64,000 nt of DNA from Polaromonas sp. (lineage in GTDB: Bacteria; Pseudomonadota; Gammaproteobacteria; Burkholderiales; Burkholderiaceae_C), in contig NZ_JABBPC010000013.1 in NCBI RefSeq assembly GCF_012927485.1, positions 1 through 64,000 of the forward strand, given 5' to 3'. A program made the translations under genes and the position numbers. The notes under the pieces are model-generated. The model made no database searches, was not told the DNA's origin, and saw nothing but the letters and a program-made list of their open reading frames with translations. Shown here piece after piece: positions 45,055 through 55,025 of this stretch; position 1 is the first letter of the stretch; the number at the start of each line of letters is the position of its first letter.

Positions 45055-47385
45055 TCAGCTGGCTTCGGCGACCTCCGCCTTGGACTTGCCTTCCCGCTTT
45101 GGCAGCGGCTGGATATCGAGCTGAACTTCGCCCGATTCCACGCCTTTTTCGTCGGTGGTCACTTTCATGTCGACGGTCAGGCGACCGCCATCAATCAAGC
45201 GCCCAAACAACAGCTCATCAGCCAGCGCCCGGCGAATCGTATCTTGAATCAGACGCTGCATAGGTCGAGCGCCCATGAGGGGGTCAAAACCTTTTTTGGC
45301 CAGGTATTTGCGCAATACGTCGGTAAAAGTGACCTCCACCTTTTTCTCGGCTAATTGCGTCTCGAGTTGCAGCAAAAACTTGTCAACAACACGCAAGATA
45401 ACGGTTTCGTCCAGTGCCTTGAAACTCACCACCGCATCGAGCCGGTTGCGGAATTCAGGCGTGAACAGCCGTTTGATATCCGCCATTTCGTCGCCCGCCT
45501 CACGCGGGTTGGTGAACCCAATGGTGGCTTTGTTCATGGTCTCGGCACCCGCATTGGTGGTCATGACAATGATCACATTGCGGAAATCGGCCTTGCGCCC
45601 ATTGTTGTCCGTCAGCGTGCCATGGTCCATGACCTGCAGCAGCACGTTGAAGATATCAGGATGCGCTTTTTCAATTTCGTCGAGCAACAGCACGCAATGG
45701 GGTTTTTTAGTAATCGCCTCGGTCAGCAGGCCACCCTGATCAAATCCCACATAGCCCGGAGGCGCGCCAATCAGGCGACTCACCGCGTGACGCTCCATGT
45801 ACTCCGACATATCAAAACGAATCAGTTCGATGCCCATGATGTAAGCCAGCTGCTTGGCAGCTTCTGTTTTCCCCACGCCCGTGGGTCCGGAGAACAAGAA
45901 GCAACCAATCGGCTTGTCGTCTTTGCCAAGCCCCGAGCGCGCCATTTTGACGGACGACGCCAGCATATCCAGCGCTTTGTCCTGGCCAAACACCACGCTT
46001 TTCAAGTCGCGTTCTAGTGTTTTGAGCTTGCCGCGGTCATCGTTCGAGACACTCGCTGCAGGAATGCGGGCAATCTTCGCCACGATTTCTTCCACCTCGG
46101 CCTTGCTGATGATTTTCTTGCGTTTGGAAGCCGGCAGAATTCGCTGGGCCGCACCCGCTTCGTCAATCACGTCGATGGCCTTGTCAGGCAGGTGACGGTC
46201 ATTGATGTATTTGGCACTCAACTCGGCGGCGGCTTGGAGAGCGCCCACCGCGTATTTGACACTATGGTGTTCTTCAAAACGGGACTTCAAACCTTTAAGA
46301 ATCTCAACCGTTTCCTGTATCGTAGGCTCGACGACATCCACCTTCTGGAATCGTCGTGACAGCGCGGCGTCTTTCTCGAAGATGCTGCGGTACTCGGTAA
46401 AGGTCGTGGCTCCGATGCATTTGAGCTGCCCGGAACTGAGTGCTGGCTTGAGCAAATTGGACGCATCCAGCGTACCGCCCGACGCTGCCCCCGCACCGAT
46501 CAGGGTGTGGATCTCATCAATAAACAATATACCGTTGGGCTTGTCTTTCAGCGCTTTCAACACACCTTTAAGCCGCTGTTCGAAATCCCCGCGGTATTTG
46601 GTGCCTGCCAGCAACGCGCCCATATCCAGCGAATACACCTGTGCCTCGGCCAGAATTTCAGGCACATCCTTTTGCGTGATACGCCAGGCCAGGCCCTCGG
46701 CAATGGCCGTTTTTCCTACGCCGGCCTCCCCCACCAGCAGCGGGTTATTTTTGCGCCTCCGGCAGAGCGTCTGGATGACACGCTCGACTTCATACTGGCG
46801 CCCGATCAAGGGATCGATCTTGCCTTCTTTGGCGAGCTGGTTCAAATTGACCGTGAACTGCTCCAGCGGTGAGGCCTTTTCGTTCTTTTCGGCGCCCTCT
46901 TCATTCTCCGCAGCGCTCTCGCCGGTTTTGGTGGGCTCGGGCGGATCGCTTTTCTTAATGCCGTGCGCGATGAAGTTCACCACGTCTAGGCGCGTGACTC
47001 CCTGCTGGTGCAGGTAGTACACGGCGTGCGAGTCTTTCTCTCCAAAAATCGCGACCAATACATTGGCGCCAGTGACTTCTTTTTTTCCATTGCCGGTGGA
47101 CTGCACGTGCATGATGGCGCGTTGAATCACCCGTTGGAAGCCCAACGTCGGTTGCGTGTCCACATCATCGGTACCGGCTACCTGCGGCGTGTTGTCCTTG
47201 ATGAAATTGGCAAGCGCCTTGCGCAAATCATCCACATTGGCGGAACAGGCTCGCAACACCTCGGCTGCACTGGGGTTGTCAAGCAAGGCGAGCAGCAAGT
47301 GTTCTACGGTGATGAACTCGTGACGTTGCTGCCGGGCCTCGACAAAGGCCATGTGCAAGCTGACTTCTAATTCTTGGGCAATCAT
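45055..47385 (-). CDS. clpA: ATP-dependent Clp protease ATP-binding subunit ClpA
   Basis: 776 residues. N-domain (ELEVSLHMAFVEARQQRHEF, the ClpS-binding face), first AAA+ with Walker A GEAGVGKTA and Walker B ILFIDEIHTLIG, second AAA+ with GPTGVGKTE and VLLLDEIEKAHPD. The hexamer unfolds substrates for ClpP; with ClpS it recognises N-degrons made by Aat/Bpt. The start has a strong AAAGGAAG. The C-terminal tail has an acidic/basic extension (KREGKSKAEVAEAS). Lies 68 bp after clpS. Confidence 0.98.
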   Translation of the reverse strand: MIAQELEVSLHMAFVEARQQRHEFITVEHLLLALLDNPSAAEVLRACSANVDDLRKALANFIKDNTPQVAGTDDVDTQPTLGFQRVIQRAIMHVQSTGNGKKEVTGANVLVAIFGEKDSHAVYYLHQQGVTRLDVVNFIAHGIKKSDPPEPTKTGESAAENEEGAEKNEKASPLEQFTVNLNQLAKEGKIDPLIGRQYEVERVIQTLCRRRKNNPLLVGEAGVGKTAIAEGLAWRITQKDVPEILAEAQVYSLDMGALLAGTKYRGDFEQRLKGVLKALKDKPNGILFIDEIHTLIGAGAASGGTLDASNLLKPALSSGQLKCIGATTFTEYRSIFEKDAALSRRFQKVDVVEPTIQETVEILKGLKSRFEEHHSVKYAVGALQAAAELSAKYINDRHLPDKAIDVIDEAGAAQRILPASKRKKIISKAEVEEIVAKIARIPAASVSNDDRGKLKTLERDLKSVVFGQDKALDMLASSVKMARSGLGKDDKPIGCFLFSGPTGVGKTEAAKQLAYIMGIELIRFDMSEYMERHAVSRLIGAPPGYVGFDQGGLLTEAITKKPHCVLLLDEIEKAHPDIFNVLLQVMDHGTLTDNNGRKADFRNVIIVMTTNAGAETMNKATIGFTNPREAGDEMADIKRLFTPEFRNRLDAVVSFKALDETVILRVVDKFLLQLETQLAEKKVEVTFTDVLRKYLAKKGFDPLMGARPMQRLIQDTIRRALADELLFGRLIDGGRLTVDMKVTTDEKGVESGEVQLDIQPLPKREGKSKAEVAEAS

Positions 47386-47453
47386 TGATCTTCCTTTCGG
47401 CTTGCTTGGGTTTCTACTCTACTGACATCTGAAGAGAATATTGGCAGTATTTC

Positions 47454-47852
47454 TCATAATTCAATGGGCTCGCAGACACATTGCAGCGGGTGCCCGTTTT
47501 TTCGGGCTGCTTCGGTCACCTGGTCCACTTTGGTTGCCGCCACATCCTTGGAGAACACGCCGCACACGGCTTTCCCGTCCAGGTGAATCTTCAACATTAT
47601 TTGCGTAGCGGTTTCCCGGTCTTTACTAAAAAACTCCTGAATGACCACCACGACGAATTCCATCGGGGTGTAGTCATCATTGAGCAGAACCACTTGATAC
47701 ATCAGCGGCGGGCTGGTTTTCTGCGGAAGGCGCTCCAAAACGACCGAATCCCCGCCATTCCCATCGTCAGGTCTGACCACGGGAGCACTAGGGTGCGCCG
47801 GAGATTTGGGAGATTTCGTTACCATGGAATTCATTCTAGCTATCCCTATCAT
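47454..47852 (-). CDS. clpS: ATP-dependent Clp protease adapter ClpS
   Basis: 132 residues. [19 protein letters not shown] is the N-degron pocket region (Asn-Asp-Asp), with [21 protein letters not shown] at the end. The N-terminal 45 residues are Pro/Ser-rich and longer than usual, as the start may be at any of three in-frame ATGs (47852, 47834 or 47825). It delivers primary N-degrons to ClpA; operon with clpA. Confidence 0.95.
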   Translation of the reverse strand: MIGIARMNSMVTKSPKSPAHPSAPVVRPDDGNGGDSVVLERLPQKTSPPLMYQVVLLNDDYTPMEFVVVVIQEFFSKDRETATQIMLKIHLDGKAVCGVFSKDVAATKVDQVTEAARKNGHPLQCVCEPIEL

Positions 47853-47954
47853 TTTGTGCGCCTAGCAAGGGAATTGGTGGCAGGAAGGCTACATTCAAGC
47901 AAAAATTTTGGCGCCACTTCCGCCACTCCTACCTCCAAGCATGATCGGCCCCCA

Positions 47955-47988
47955 TTAAAAAACCGCCTCGGGATCGCTCCCGGGCGGC
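47955..47988 (-). terminator. Terminator downstream of icd
   Basis: Minus strand: CCGCCCGGGA, GCGA loop, TCCCGAGGCGG, then T6. About 25 bp after the icd stop (48012). Strong GC stem with T tract. Confidence 0.9.
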
Positions 47989-48011
47989 CTGTAGGGCGAA
48001 TCAAGCACGTT

Positions 48012-49265
48012 TTACATATGGTCAATCATGACTTGGCCGAAACCAGAGCAGCTGACCTGGGTGGCACCTTCCATGAGCCGAGCGAAGTCATAGGTGACCT
48101 TCTTGGACTCAATCGACTTTTCCATCGATTTGATGATTAAATCCGCGGCCTCAAGCCAACCCATGTGGCGCAACATCATTTCTGCAGACAGGATCAGGGA
48201 GCCGGGGTTCACGTAATCTTTACCGGCATATTTAGGGGCTGTACCGTGCGTCGCCTCAAACATCGCGATGGTGTCGCTCAGGTTGGCGCCCGGTGCAATA
48301 CCAATGCCGCCCACTTGGGCCGCCAGCGCGTCCGAAACATAATCGCCATTCAGGTTCAGCGTGGCAATCACGCTGTACTCGGCCGGACGCAACAAAATCT
48401 GCTGCAGAAAAGCGTCAGCAATCACGTCCTTCAGGATGATGTCCTTGCCTGTTTTTGGATTTTTGAACTTGCACCATGGACCACCGTCGATCGGTTCAGC
48501 GCCAAATTCCTTTTGCGCCAAAGCGTAGGACCAGTCGCGAAAACCTCCCTCGGTGAACTTCATGATATTGCCTTTGTGCACGATGGTCACGCTGGGCTTG
48601 TCGTTGTCGATCGCGTACTGGAGGGCCTTGCGAACGAGACGCTCGGTACCTTCACTGGAAACGGGCTTGATACCAATCCCCGAGGTATTGGGGAAGCGGA
48701 TTTTCTTGACGCCCAGTTCTTCCTGCAAAAACTTGATGAGCTTCTTGGCCTTATCGCTGCCCGATTCGAATTCGATACCGGCATAAATGTCTTCCGAGTT
48801 TTCGCGAAAGATCACCATATTGGTCTTTTGGGGCTCCTTCACAGGGGAAGGAACGCCCGCGAAATACTGGATCGGACGTAAGCAAACGTACAGGTCAAGT
48901 TCTTGACGCAGCGCCACATTCAGGCTGCGGATTCCGCCACCCACAGGCGTCGTTAGCGGACCTTTAATGGAAACCACATAGTCGCGTACGGCGTGCATCG
49001 TTTCCTCGGGTAGCCAGACGTCTGGGCCATACACTTTGGTTGATTTTTCGCCGGCAAACACCTCCATCCAGTGGATCTTTTTCTTGCCACCATAAGCTTT
49101 GGCAACCGCTGCGTCTACCACCTTCAGCATCACCGGCGTGATGTCTACGCCTGTGCCGTCGCCTTCAATAAAGGGAATAACGGGCTCGTCAGGCACATTC
49201 AGTGAATTATCGGCATTAACCGTGATTTTCTGGCCCTGAGCGGGCACCTTGATGTGCTGGTACAT
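48012..49265 (-). CDS. icd: NADP-dependent isocitrate dehydrogenase
   Basis: 417 residues from the ATG at 49265 ([10 protein letters not shown]), as the TTG six bases upstream is weaker. [33 protein letters not shown] (phospho-site Ser in RENSEDIY), [37 protein letters not shown] and [27 protein letters not shown] match the E. coli-type dimeric enzyme of the TCA cycle. The active-site Ser suggests control by phosphorylation as in E. coli, but no AceK gene is in this window. Confidence 0.96.
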   Translation of the reverse strand: MYQHIKVPAQGQKITVNADNSLNVPDEPVIPFIEGDGTGVDITPVMLKVVDAAVAKAYGGKKKIHWMEVFAGEKSTKVYGPDVWLPEETMHAVRDYVVSIKGPLTTPVGGGIRSLNVALRQELDLYVCLRPIQYFAGVPSPVKEPQKTNMVIFRENSEDIYAGIEFESGSDKAKKLIKFLQEELGVKKIRFPNTSGIGIKPVSSEGTERLVRKALQYAIDNDKPSVTIVHKGNIMKFTEGGFRDWSYALAQKEFGAEPIDGGPWCKFKNPKTGKDIILKDVIADAFLQQILLRPAEYSVIATLNLNGDYVSDALAAQVGGIGIAPGANLSDTIAMFEATHGTAPKYAGKDYVNPGSLILSAEMMLRHMGWLEAADLIIKSMEKSIESKKVTYDFARLMEGATQVSCSGFGQVMIDHM

Positions 49266-49469
49266 GTGCAATAGTCTCCGGTGAGCAATGAGGGCGCCTG
49301 GGAAGACACCTCTTTAAGCAGTTTAGATGATCCTCCCAAATTTTAGCCGTAAAAATTATTGGAAAGAATTTACGAGAACCTGTCAACGGCTTGTGAGCGG
49401 GCTTCGTTATGGACGGGCCTCCGAGAAGTTCGGGGTAATTTTTCCAATAACGTTATTAAGGAAATCCAA

Positions 49470-49736
49470 ATGAACAAAATTCTCGCTACTTTGATCGCCG
49501 GCCTCTTTGTTGCTGGTGCTTACGCGCAAGCGCCAGCCGCTGCACCGGCACCTGCTGCCCCAGCTTCCGCTGTGGTTGCTGCTCCTGCTGCCAAGCCTGC
49601 AGCTATGACCAAAGCAGATAAAGCTGCTGCCAAAGCTGCCAAGAAAGAAAAAGCTGCTGCTGCCAAAAAAGCAAAAGCTGAAGCTGCTGCTGCCAAAAAA
49701 GCCGACGCTGCTGCCAAGAAAGCAGAAGTCAAGTAA
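49470..49736 (+). CDS. Secreted Lys/Ala-rich low-complexity protein
   Basis: 88 residues from the ATG at 49470, with AAGGAAAT 5-12 nt before it; the longer upstream reading has no start signal. Signal peptide MNKILATLIAGLFVAGAYAQ, then Pro/Ala repeats and a KADKAAAKAAKKEKAAAAKK type helix, the whole rich in Lys and Ala. No domain. Similar short proteins are common in Comamonadaceae and are sometimes mislabelled histone-like; being exported, a DNA role is unlikely, and an envelope or structural role is open. Ends in a good terminator. Confidence 0.85.
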   Translation: MNKILATLIAGLFVAGAYAQAPAAAPAPAAPASAVVAAPAAKPAAMTKADKAAAKAAKKEKAAAAKKAKAEAAAAKKADAAAKKAEVK

Positions 49737-49756
49737 TTCCTTCTGACTTCAGTCAA

Positions 49757-49783
49757 AATGCCCGCCTTGTGCGGGCATTTTTT
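49757..49783 (+). terminator. Terminator of the Lys/Ala-rich gene
   Basis: AAAATGCCCGC, CTTGT loop, GCGGGCATTTTTT, 20 bp after the stop. Confidence 0.92.
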
Positions 49784-49829
49784 ATGCCCGTCGTTTATGC
49801 TGAAAGTCTAACTTCAACACGGTGAGTCT

Positions 49830-50324
49830 ATGTTTTTTAAACTCAACGCCTTCTTCCCCGGTAGGGCTTACAAAGGCTTGCCCTACTTGCTGTTTCTCGC
49901 AGCCGCAATTTCCCCTCTTGGCGCGTCGTCTCAAGAAGGCCCACAGATGACTCTGGAGCGAGTTAAGCTGTCTGCTGGCATGCATCTGATTGATGCCCAA
50001 GTAGCGGTAACTCCCGCACAACGCGAGATGGGCTTGATGTTTCGCAAGGATATGCCGCAACATGAAGGCATGATTTTTGTGTTCGAGCAGCCGACCAAAC
50101 AATGCTTCTGGATGAAAAATACCGTGTTGCCCCTGACCGCGGCTTTCGTGGCAGACGACGGCACTATCGTGAACACCGCCGACATGAAGCCGCAAACCAC
50201 AGACTCTCACTGCTCAGCCCAACCGGTTCGCTACGTTCTGGAAATGAATAAAGGCTGGTTTGTCAAAAAGGGCATCAAAGCTGGCAGCAAGCTGAGCGGC
50301 TCACTTTTCGAAGCAAAACGCTGA
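49830..50324 (+). CDS. DUF192-family secreted protein
   Basis: 164 residues. Signal peptide (about residues 10-32, GLPYLLFLAAAISPLGASS), then the DUF192 core: GMHLIDAQVAVTPAQREMGLMFRKDMP, GMIFVFEQPTKQCFWMKNTVLPL, and the C-terminal VRYVLEMNKGWFVKKGIKAGSKL. The family is small, beta-rich and functionally unassigned in bacteria, found in the periplasm. Monocistronic; the gene is flanked by two terminators. Confidence 0.92.
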   Translation: MFFKLNAFFPGRAYKGLPYLLFLAAAISPLGASSQEGPQMTLERVKLSAGMHLIDAQVAVTPAQREMGLMFRKDMPQHEGMIFVFEQPTKQCFWMKNTVLPLTAAFVADDGTIVNTADMKPQTTDSHCSAQPVRYVLEMNKGWFVKKGIKAGSKLSGSLFEAKR

Positions 50325-50342
50325 TTTTTGGATTTTGGGTAC

Positions 50343-50372
50343 AAAAAAAGCCGATACGAAATCGGCCTTTTT
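50343..50372. terminator. Bidirectional terminator between DUF192 gene and sodB
   Basis: AAAAAAAGCCGAT and AATCGGCCTTTTT with loop ACGA; T runs on both strands suit both convergent genes. Confidence 0.88.
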
Positions 50373-50392
50373 ACCTGCTTTGCAAAACCGGA

Positions 50393-50974
50393 TTATGCGA
50401 AGTTGGCTTCGGCAAATTTCCAGTTCACCAGGTTCGACAGGAAAGTTTCAACAAATTTCGGGCGTTGGTTCCGGTAGTCGATGTAGTAGGCGTGCTCCCA
50501 GACATCGACCGTCATCAGGGCCTTGTCAGCCGTCGTTAGCGGTGTACCAGCGGGACCAGTGTTTACGATGTCCACCGTGCCATCCGCTTTTTTGACCAAC
50601 CAGGTCCATCCCGAGCCAAAGTTGCCGACAGCAGATTTGACAAATGACTCTTTGAAGGCGGCGTACGAGCCGAACTTGGCGTTGATGGCGGCACCTAAGG
50701 CACCGCTGGGCTCGCCGCCACCGGAAGGCTTCATGCAGCTCCAGAAAAAGGTGTGGTTCCAAGTCTGCGCAGCGTTGTTGTACACGCCTCCGCTGGATTT
50801 TTTGACGATTTCTTCGAGCGTCATCGCTTCAAACTCGGTGCCTTTCTGCAAGTTATTGAGGTTCACCACGTAAGCGTTGTGATGCTTGCCGTAGTGATAT
50901 TCAAAGGTTTCCTGGCTGTAGTACGGCGCGAGCGCGTCATTCGCATAAGGGAGGGCTGGGAGCTTGTGTTCCAT
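50393..50974 (-). CDS. sodB: Superoxide dismutase (Fe type)
   Basis: 193 residues. Metal ligands: H-x in [17 protein letters not shown], and [23 protein letters not shown] with the Gln-His pair and GSGWTWLV are typical of Fe-SOD. It removes superoxide in the cytoplasm. Start has AAAGGAAA at good spacing. Monocistronic, ending at the shared terminator with the DUF192 gene. Confidence 0.96.
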   Translation of the reverse strand: MEHKLPALPYANDALAPYYSQETFEYHYGKHHNAYVVNLNNLQKGTEFEAMTLEEIVKKSSGGVYNNAAQTWNHTFFWSCMKPSGGGEPSGALGAAINAKFGSYAAFKESFVKSAVGNFGSGWTWLVKKADGTVDIVNTGPAGTPLTTADKALMTVDVWEHAYYIDYRNQRPKFVETFLSNLVNWKFAEANFA

Positions 50975-51032
50975 GATTTTCCTTTGGGTGGTTGATGAAC
51001 TTCTAATAACCGATAAAAACCATTGTAAAAAA

Positions 51033-52352
51033 CTAAATGAGCCGAGGTGCAGAAACAGTCAAATCGACCTCTCCATCGGCAAGGGTAGCGCGCACTGGCT
51101 GGCCCACGTGGGTCATTTTTACACTAACAATCGGTAGCCCCTGCAGGTCAGCCAGCCAGGAGTAACCTCGTTCCAAGACCAGTTGGGGATCCAGTAATTG
51201 AAGGCGCAATTGGGCGCGCTCGATTAGTTGGCGATTGCGTTGGAGGCAGCCGGCCACCGCTCTCGGGAAATCATGGTTCAGATAATCTATCTTGGACCGT
51301 TCGCGCTCAAAAGTCAGGCGTGTGGCATGGTTCAGGCTTTGCGCAAGCCTTGCCAACCGAGCCTGCTGCCGGGTCACCAGGTGCGAAGGCCGACCGACAC
51401 GCGACGCCGCCCAATCCAGCCGCTGACTATGCGTCTGCAGTTGGCGGTCTACCCCGTTTTGCAAACGGGACCGGGCTAGGTCTAACACCCCCAGCCAAAC
51501 ACTTCGAGGCTGCGCACAGAGCTCCGCGGCTGCTGTGGGCGTTGGCGCACGCACATCAGCACAAAAATCGGCAATGGTGAAATCTGTCTCATGCCCTACG
51601 CCGCTAATTATGGGCACAGGCGAAGCCACAATGGTGCGCGCGAGGTGCTCGTCGTTAAACGCCCACAAATCTTCCATGGCGCCGCCCCCGCGAACAAGTA
51701 ACAACACGTCGACCTCATCTTCATCCCGGCGGCGATAAGCCTTCAGCAACGCCTGGCGCAACTCACTCGCCGCTTGACCGCCCTGCACGCTGGCGGGGTA
51801 GATCACAACGGGTATGTGGGGCGTGCGGCGCTGCAGTGCGGTCACGACATCGTGCAAGGCCGCGGCGCCCAACGAAGTGACCACGCCAATCGCCCGCGGC
51901 AGTAAAGGCAGAGGCCGTTTACGGCTTGCTTCAAAAAGCCCCTCCGTTGCAAGTTTGGCCTTGAGTGCCACAAACTGCTCAAATAGATTGCCTTGCCCAG
52001 CCTGTCGCAAGGACTCGACCACCAGTTGCAGTTCGCCGCGCGGTTCGTACACGCCCAAGCGGCCCCGTAACTCCACCAGTTGCCCATCACAAGGGGAGAA
52101 TTCCAGCAAACCGGCCGCGCGACGAAACATAGCGCACCGAACCTGGCCCTGCTCGTCCTTGAGCGAAAAATAGCAGTGTCCGCTGCCAGCTCGCGAGAAG
52201 CCGGTAATTTCACCTTTTACGGAGACAGGATTGAAACGGGCCTCCAAACTGTCTGCAATCGCCCGCAGCAGGACCCCCACAGGCCAAATACGGTCGCCGG
52301 TTTCTCGCCGGGAACTTAGCGGTGATTCATGACGGTCGGATGGGTCAAACAT
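51033..52352 (-). CDS. xseA: Exodeoxyribonuclease VII large subunit
   Basis: 439 residues from the ATG at 52352 ([11 protein letters not shown]). OB-fold start [25 protein letters not shown], then [40 protein letters not shown] and [29 protein letters not shown] are the catalytic core, and a long coiled-coil tail follows. It degrades single-strand DNA into oligonucleotides with XseB, which is not in this window. Start 335 bp from exbB in a divergent arrangement. Confidence 0.96.
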   Translation of the reverse strand: MFDPSDRHESPLSSRRETGDRIWPVGVLLRAIADSLEARFNPVSVKGEITGFSRAGSGHCYFSLKDEQGQVRCAMFRRAAGLLEFSPCDGQLVELRGRLGVYEPRGELQLVVESLRQAGQGNLFEQFVALKAKLATEGLFEASRKRPLPLLPRAIGVVTSLGAAALHDVVTALQRRTPHIPVVIYPASVQGGQAASELRQALLKAYRRRDEDEVDVLLLVRGGGAMEDLWAFNDEHLARTIVASPVPIISGVGHETDFTIADFCADVRAPTPTAAAELCAQPRSVWLGVLDLARSRLQNGVDRQLQTHSQRLDWAASRVGRPSHLVTRQQARLARLAQSLNHATRLTFERERSKIDYLNHDFPRAVAGCLQRNRQLIERAQLRLQLLDPQLVLERGYSWLADLQGLPIVSVKMTHVGQPVRATLADGEVDLTVSAPRLI

Positions 52353-52358
52353 GGCCAA

Positions 52359-52693
52359 ACGTCTTGATTTGACGGAGGTAGTACTCCACAGAACACCAAT
52401 TGGCGTGGCCTGAAGCCCCAGTTTTGTGCGGACGTCGTGATGAATTCATGTAACTCATTGATTTTAAAGTACTTAATTTTGCTCAAATTTTCATCGTTCT
52501 GTCATAAGCACGATTTGGCGCGCCTCTACGGCCTCTGCGCCATTACTTATTCACAAAGTTATCCACAATTTCTGTGGGTTATGTCTTACAAAACAGCGCA
52601 TTGGGAGCTTTGCCGCGCAAGTTGAAGCAATGGCCGATTGCAGGAGTTCAGTGGGCCATAATTCAAGCTAAATTATCTGTTTGGAGATGTTCA
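52359..52693. promoter_or_regulatory. xseA-exbB divergent region with DnaA-box pair
   Basis: 335 bp without a gene. At 52547-52555 TTATTCACA and 52559-52567 TTATCCACA are both matches to the DnaA-box consensus TTATNCACA, same strand, 3-bp spacer; TGTGGGTTA at 52573-52581 is a weaker inverted copy. They lie about 130 bp before the exbB start. Regulation of exbBD or xseA by DnaA is possible; an origin is unlikely so near dif. Confidence 0.55.
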
Positions 52694-53332
52694 TTGTTTT
52701 CGATCATACAAGCCGCAGGCTGGCCTATTTGGCCTTTGGTAGCCTGCTCTATCTTGGCTCTTGCGCTGGTCATTGAGCGTTTTTCCAGCCTTAAAACCCC
52801 AAAAGTCGCTCCGCCGAAACTACTTGACGAAGCCATGACCGTCTCGCGAACCGCCGTCCCATCGCCCGATGTGGTGTCGCAGCTAGAACAAAACTCTCTC
52901 CTCGGCGAAGTACTTGCCAGCGGCTTCCGTGCGCTAAATACCAACCCAAGAATCAGTGAAGACGACCTGCGCTCTACGATGGAAGGCGCTGGTCGCCAAG
53001 CCGCTCACAAGCTGGAGCGCTATTTGGCTGCGCTGGCAACTATCGCCTCTGCCGCGCCTTTGCTGGGCCTGCTGGGCACTGTCATCGGCATGATCCAGAT
53101 TTTTGGTTCCCAAGCTGGCGCAGGCAGTGCCGGCAACGCTTCCGGCGGCAACCCGGCGCAACTGGCACAGGGCATTTCCATCGCGCTTTACAACACCGCT
53201 TTTGGCTTGATGGTGGCCATACCTTCACTGATTTTCTGGCGCTATTTTCGGGCCCGCGTTGACGGCTACCTGTTGACCATGGAACTGGCTGCTGAACGCT
53301 TTGTGCGTCACCTTAATAGTTTGCGGAAATGA
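52694..53332 (+). CDS. exbB: TonB/Tol-type proton channel protein ExbB (MotA/TolQ family)
   Basis: Start placed at TTG 52694, since GGAG lies 7 nt before it (52683-52686) and the protein then begins MFSIIQAAGWPIWPL-like text, as in relatives; an upstream reading has no family likeness. 212 residues: three membrane helices (residues about 8-28, then VIGM-containing and the last at FGLMVAIPSLIFW), with LGLLGTVIGMIQIF and GISIALYNTAFGLMVAIPS as the MotA_ExbB signature. It uses proton flow to power TonB or Tol. Overlaps exbD by 4 bp. It might be TolQ; context with lpxK favours the ExbB label used for this betaproteobacterial locus. Confidence 0.9.
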   Translation: MFSIIQAAGWPIWPLVACSILALALVIERFSSLKTPKVAPPKLLDEAMTVSRTAVPSPDVVSQLEQNSLLGEVLASGFRALNTNPRISEDDLRSTMEGAGRQAAHKLERYLAALATIASAAPLLGLLGTVIGMIQIFGSQAGAGSAGNASGGNPAQLAQGISIALYNTAFGLMVAIPSLIFWRYFRARVDGYLLTMELAAERFVRHLNSLRK

Positions 53333-53763
53333 AGATGAACTTTCGCCCCCACCCGCATGATGAGCCGGAGATCAATCTCATCCCGTTCATAGATGTATTG
53401 CTCGTGGTGCTCATCTTTCTGATGCTGTCGACCACCTACAGCAAATTCACTGAACTTCAGGTGAAATTGCCTGCGGCGGATGCGGAGCAGCAGCGCGACT
53501 ATCCCAAAGAAGTCATCGTTGCCGTGAGCAGCGACGGCCGCTACATGGTCAACAAGACCCTCGTCGAGGGTCGGAGTATCGAGGTGCTCGGCGACGCACT
53601 AGCCGCGGCAGCCAAGGCCGGCAAAGATAGCGTCATCATCATCAGCGCAGATGCCAGCGCCACGCACCAGGCCGTGATCACGGTTATGGAGGCTGCGCGG
53701 CGACAAGGGCTCACGCAAATTACCTTTGCAACACAGAGCACTGCGCAGGCTGGCGCGAAGTAG
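53329..53763 (+). CDS. exbD: ExbD/TolR-family biopolymer transport protein
   Basis: 144 residues. Short cytoplasmic N-terminus, one membrane helix with the essential Asp (NLIPFIDVLLVVLIFLML), and a periplasmic domain VIVAVSSDGRYMVNK to the C-terminus. Functions with ExbB in energy transfer from the proton gradient. The start overlaps the exbB stop (ATGA); an alternative ATG is two codons on. lpxK follows after 55 bp. Confidence 0.93.
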   Translation: MKMNFRPHPHDEPEINLIPFIDVLLVVLIFLMLSTTYSKFTELQVKLPAADAEQQRDYPKEVIVAVSSDGRYMVNKTLVEGRSIEVLGDALAAAAKAGKDSVIIISADASATHQAVITVMEAARRQGLTQITFATQSTAQAGAK

Positions 53764-53818
53764 CTCTTCAGGCCCTCCCCATAGTCCTTAATTTGCGCCG
53801 TGAAATGACAAGAAACAT

Positions 53819-54862
53819 GTGAATCACCTCTTACAAAAGGCTTGGGCCTCTCGTAATTGGCTGGCCTACCTACTCTGGCCTGCGGCGCAACTGTACGGCT
53901 TGGCGGTGCAGTTGCGCCGAGCGCTTTACCACAGCGGATTTCTCCAGTCCCAGCGCTTTAGGATCCCCGTGATTGTGGTCGGCAATGTCGTGGCTGGCGG
54001 GGCAGGAAAAACACCATTGGTGATGGCACTGGTCAAGCATTTGCAGGCACAGGGCCTTCAGGTTGCTGTGATCTCGCGCGGCTACGGGCGAGCCGGTCGT
54101 GAGAGCCTCGAAGTCAAAACGGATACGCCCAGTGACGAGTCTGGTGATGAGCCGGGGCTTATAAAACGGGCAACCAATGCGCCGGTTTTTGTGGCCTCCC
54201 GGCGCACTGACGCCATGCTGTCCCTGCTCGCCACGTACCCGGCCACCGCTGTGGTGGTGAGCGACGATGGCCTGCAGCACTATGCCCTGCAGCGCGATAT
54301 CGAGATTGCTGTATTCGACGACCGCGGTGTAGGCAATGGCTGGATGCTGCCCGCTGGCCCGCTGCGCGAATCCTGGCCCGATCGCAAAAGGCAAGGTATT
54401 GATTTGGTACTGCACTCTGGACAGAAACCCGCTTTTGAGGGATTTACCTCAAGTAGGCAACTTGCAGATCATGCGGTCGCGGCCGATGGTAGTCGGTTTG
54501 AATTAGCCGCCTTGCGAGGCCGCCCCCTAGTTGCCCTGGCGGGCATCGCGAATCCTGAAGCATTTTTTACCATGCTCAGGACGCGCGGGCTAACGCTTGA
54601 AAAAACGATTCCATTGCCCGACCACTATCATTTTGATAATGACGACCTGACGGATTACGCAGGTCAGACGGTGCTTTGCACCGAAAAGGACGCCGTCAAA
54701 CTATTTTCAATGCCAAATCTGGCTCCACGCCACCTGCTGGCTGTGCCCCTCGCATTTTCGGCCGAGCCCGCTTTTTTTGCGGCCCTTGACACCCTTCTGG
54801 CTCCTTTGCTTTCTACACCGCTTTCTCAACTACCATTGGTTCATGGACACCAAATTACTTGA
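53819..54862 (+). CDS. lpxK: Tetraacyldisaccharide 4'-kinase
   Basis: 347 residues. Membrane-associated N-terminus, Walker [64 protein letters not shown], and [15 protein letters not shown] match LpxK, which phosphorylates the 4' position in lipid A synthesis. Start GTG at 53819. ycaR overlaps its end by 20 bp. This joins msbA (24.7 kb) and kdsB in lipid A/KDO supply. Confidence 0.95.
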   Translation: MNHLLQKAWASRNWLAYLLWPAAQLYGLAVQLRRALYHSGFLQSQRFRIPVIVVGNVVAGGAGKTPLVMALVKHLQAQGLQVAVISRGYGRAGRESLEVKTDTPSDESGDEPGLIKRATNAPVFVASRRTDAMLSLLATYPATAVVVSDDGLQHYALQRDIEIAVFDDRGVGNGWMLPAGPLRESWPDRKRQGIDLVLHSGQKPAFEGFTSSRQLADHAVAADGSRFELAALRGRPLVALAGIANPEAFFTMLRTRGLTLEKTIPLPDHYHFDNDDLTDYAGQTVLCTEKDAVKLFSMPNLAPRHLLAVPLAFSAEPAFFAALDTLLAPLLSTPLSQLPLVHGHQIT

Positions 54863-55025
54863 ACTACTGGTCTGCCCCGTAACCAAGGGCAAACTCGAAT
54901 ACGACCGCGAGAAACAGGAACTCATCTCCCGCAGTGCCCGGCTGGCCTACCCTGTGCGCGACGGCATACCGGTGCTGCTGGAAAATGAAGCGCGAACCCT
55001 CTCCGATGAAGAGCTTGGTTTGTAA
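54843..55025 (+). CDS. ycaR: Trm112-like YcaR (UPF0434) protein
   Basis: 60 residues from the ATG at 54843 ([18 protein letters not shown]). C-P-V-T near the start and [16 protein letters not shown] are the family signature. The usual second Cys pair is missing (CPVT only), as in many UPF0434 members. Role unknown; typically between lpxK and kdsB, as here. Overlaps lpxK by 20 bp and kdsB by 1 bp. Confidence 0.93.
   Translation: MDTKLLELLVCPVTKGKLEYDREKQELISRSARLAYPVRDGIPVLLENEARTLSDEELGL

Noticed and set aside
46202-47017. 271-codon plus-strand frame over clpA
   Set aside because: Antisense shadow of clpA; no likely start or domain.
52547-52581. DnaA boxes as chromosomal origin
   Set aside because: No dnaA/dnaN neighbours, only two good boxes, no AT-rich unwinding element, and dif evidence puts the window at the terminus.
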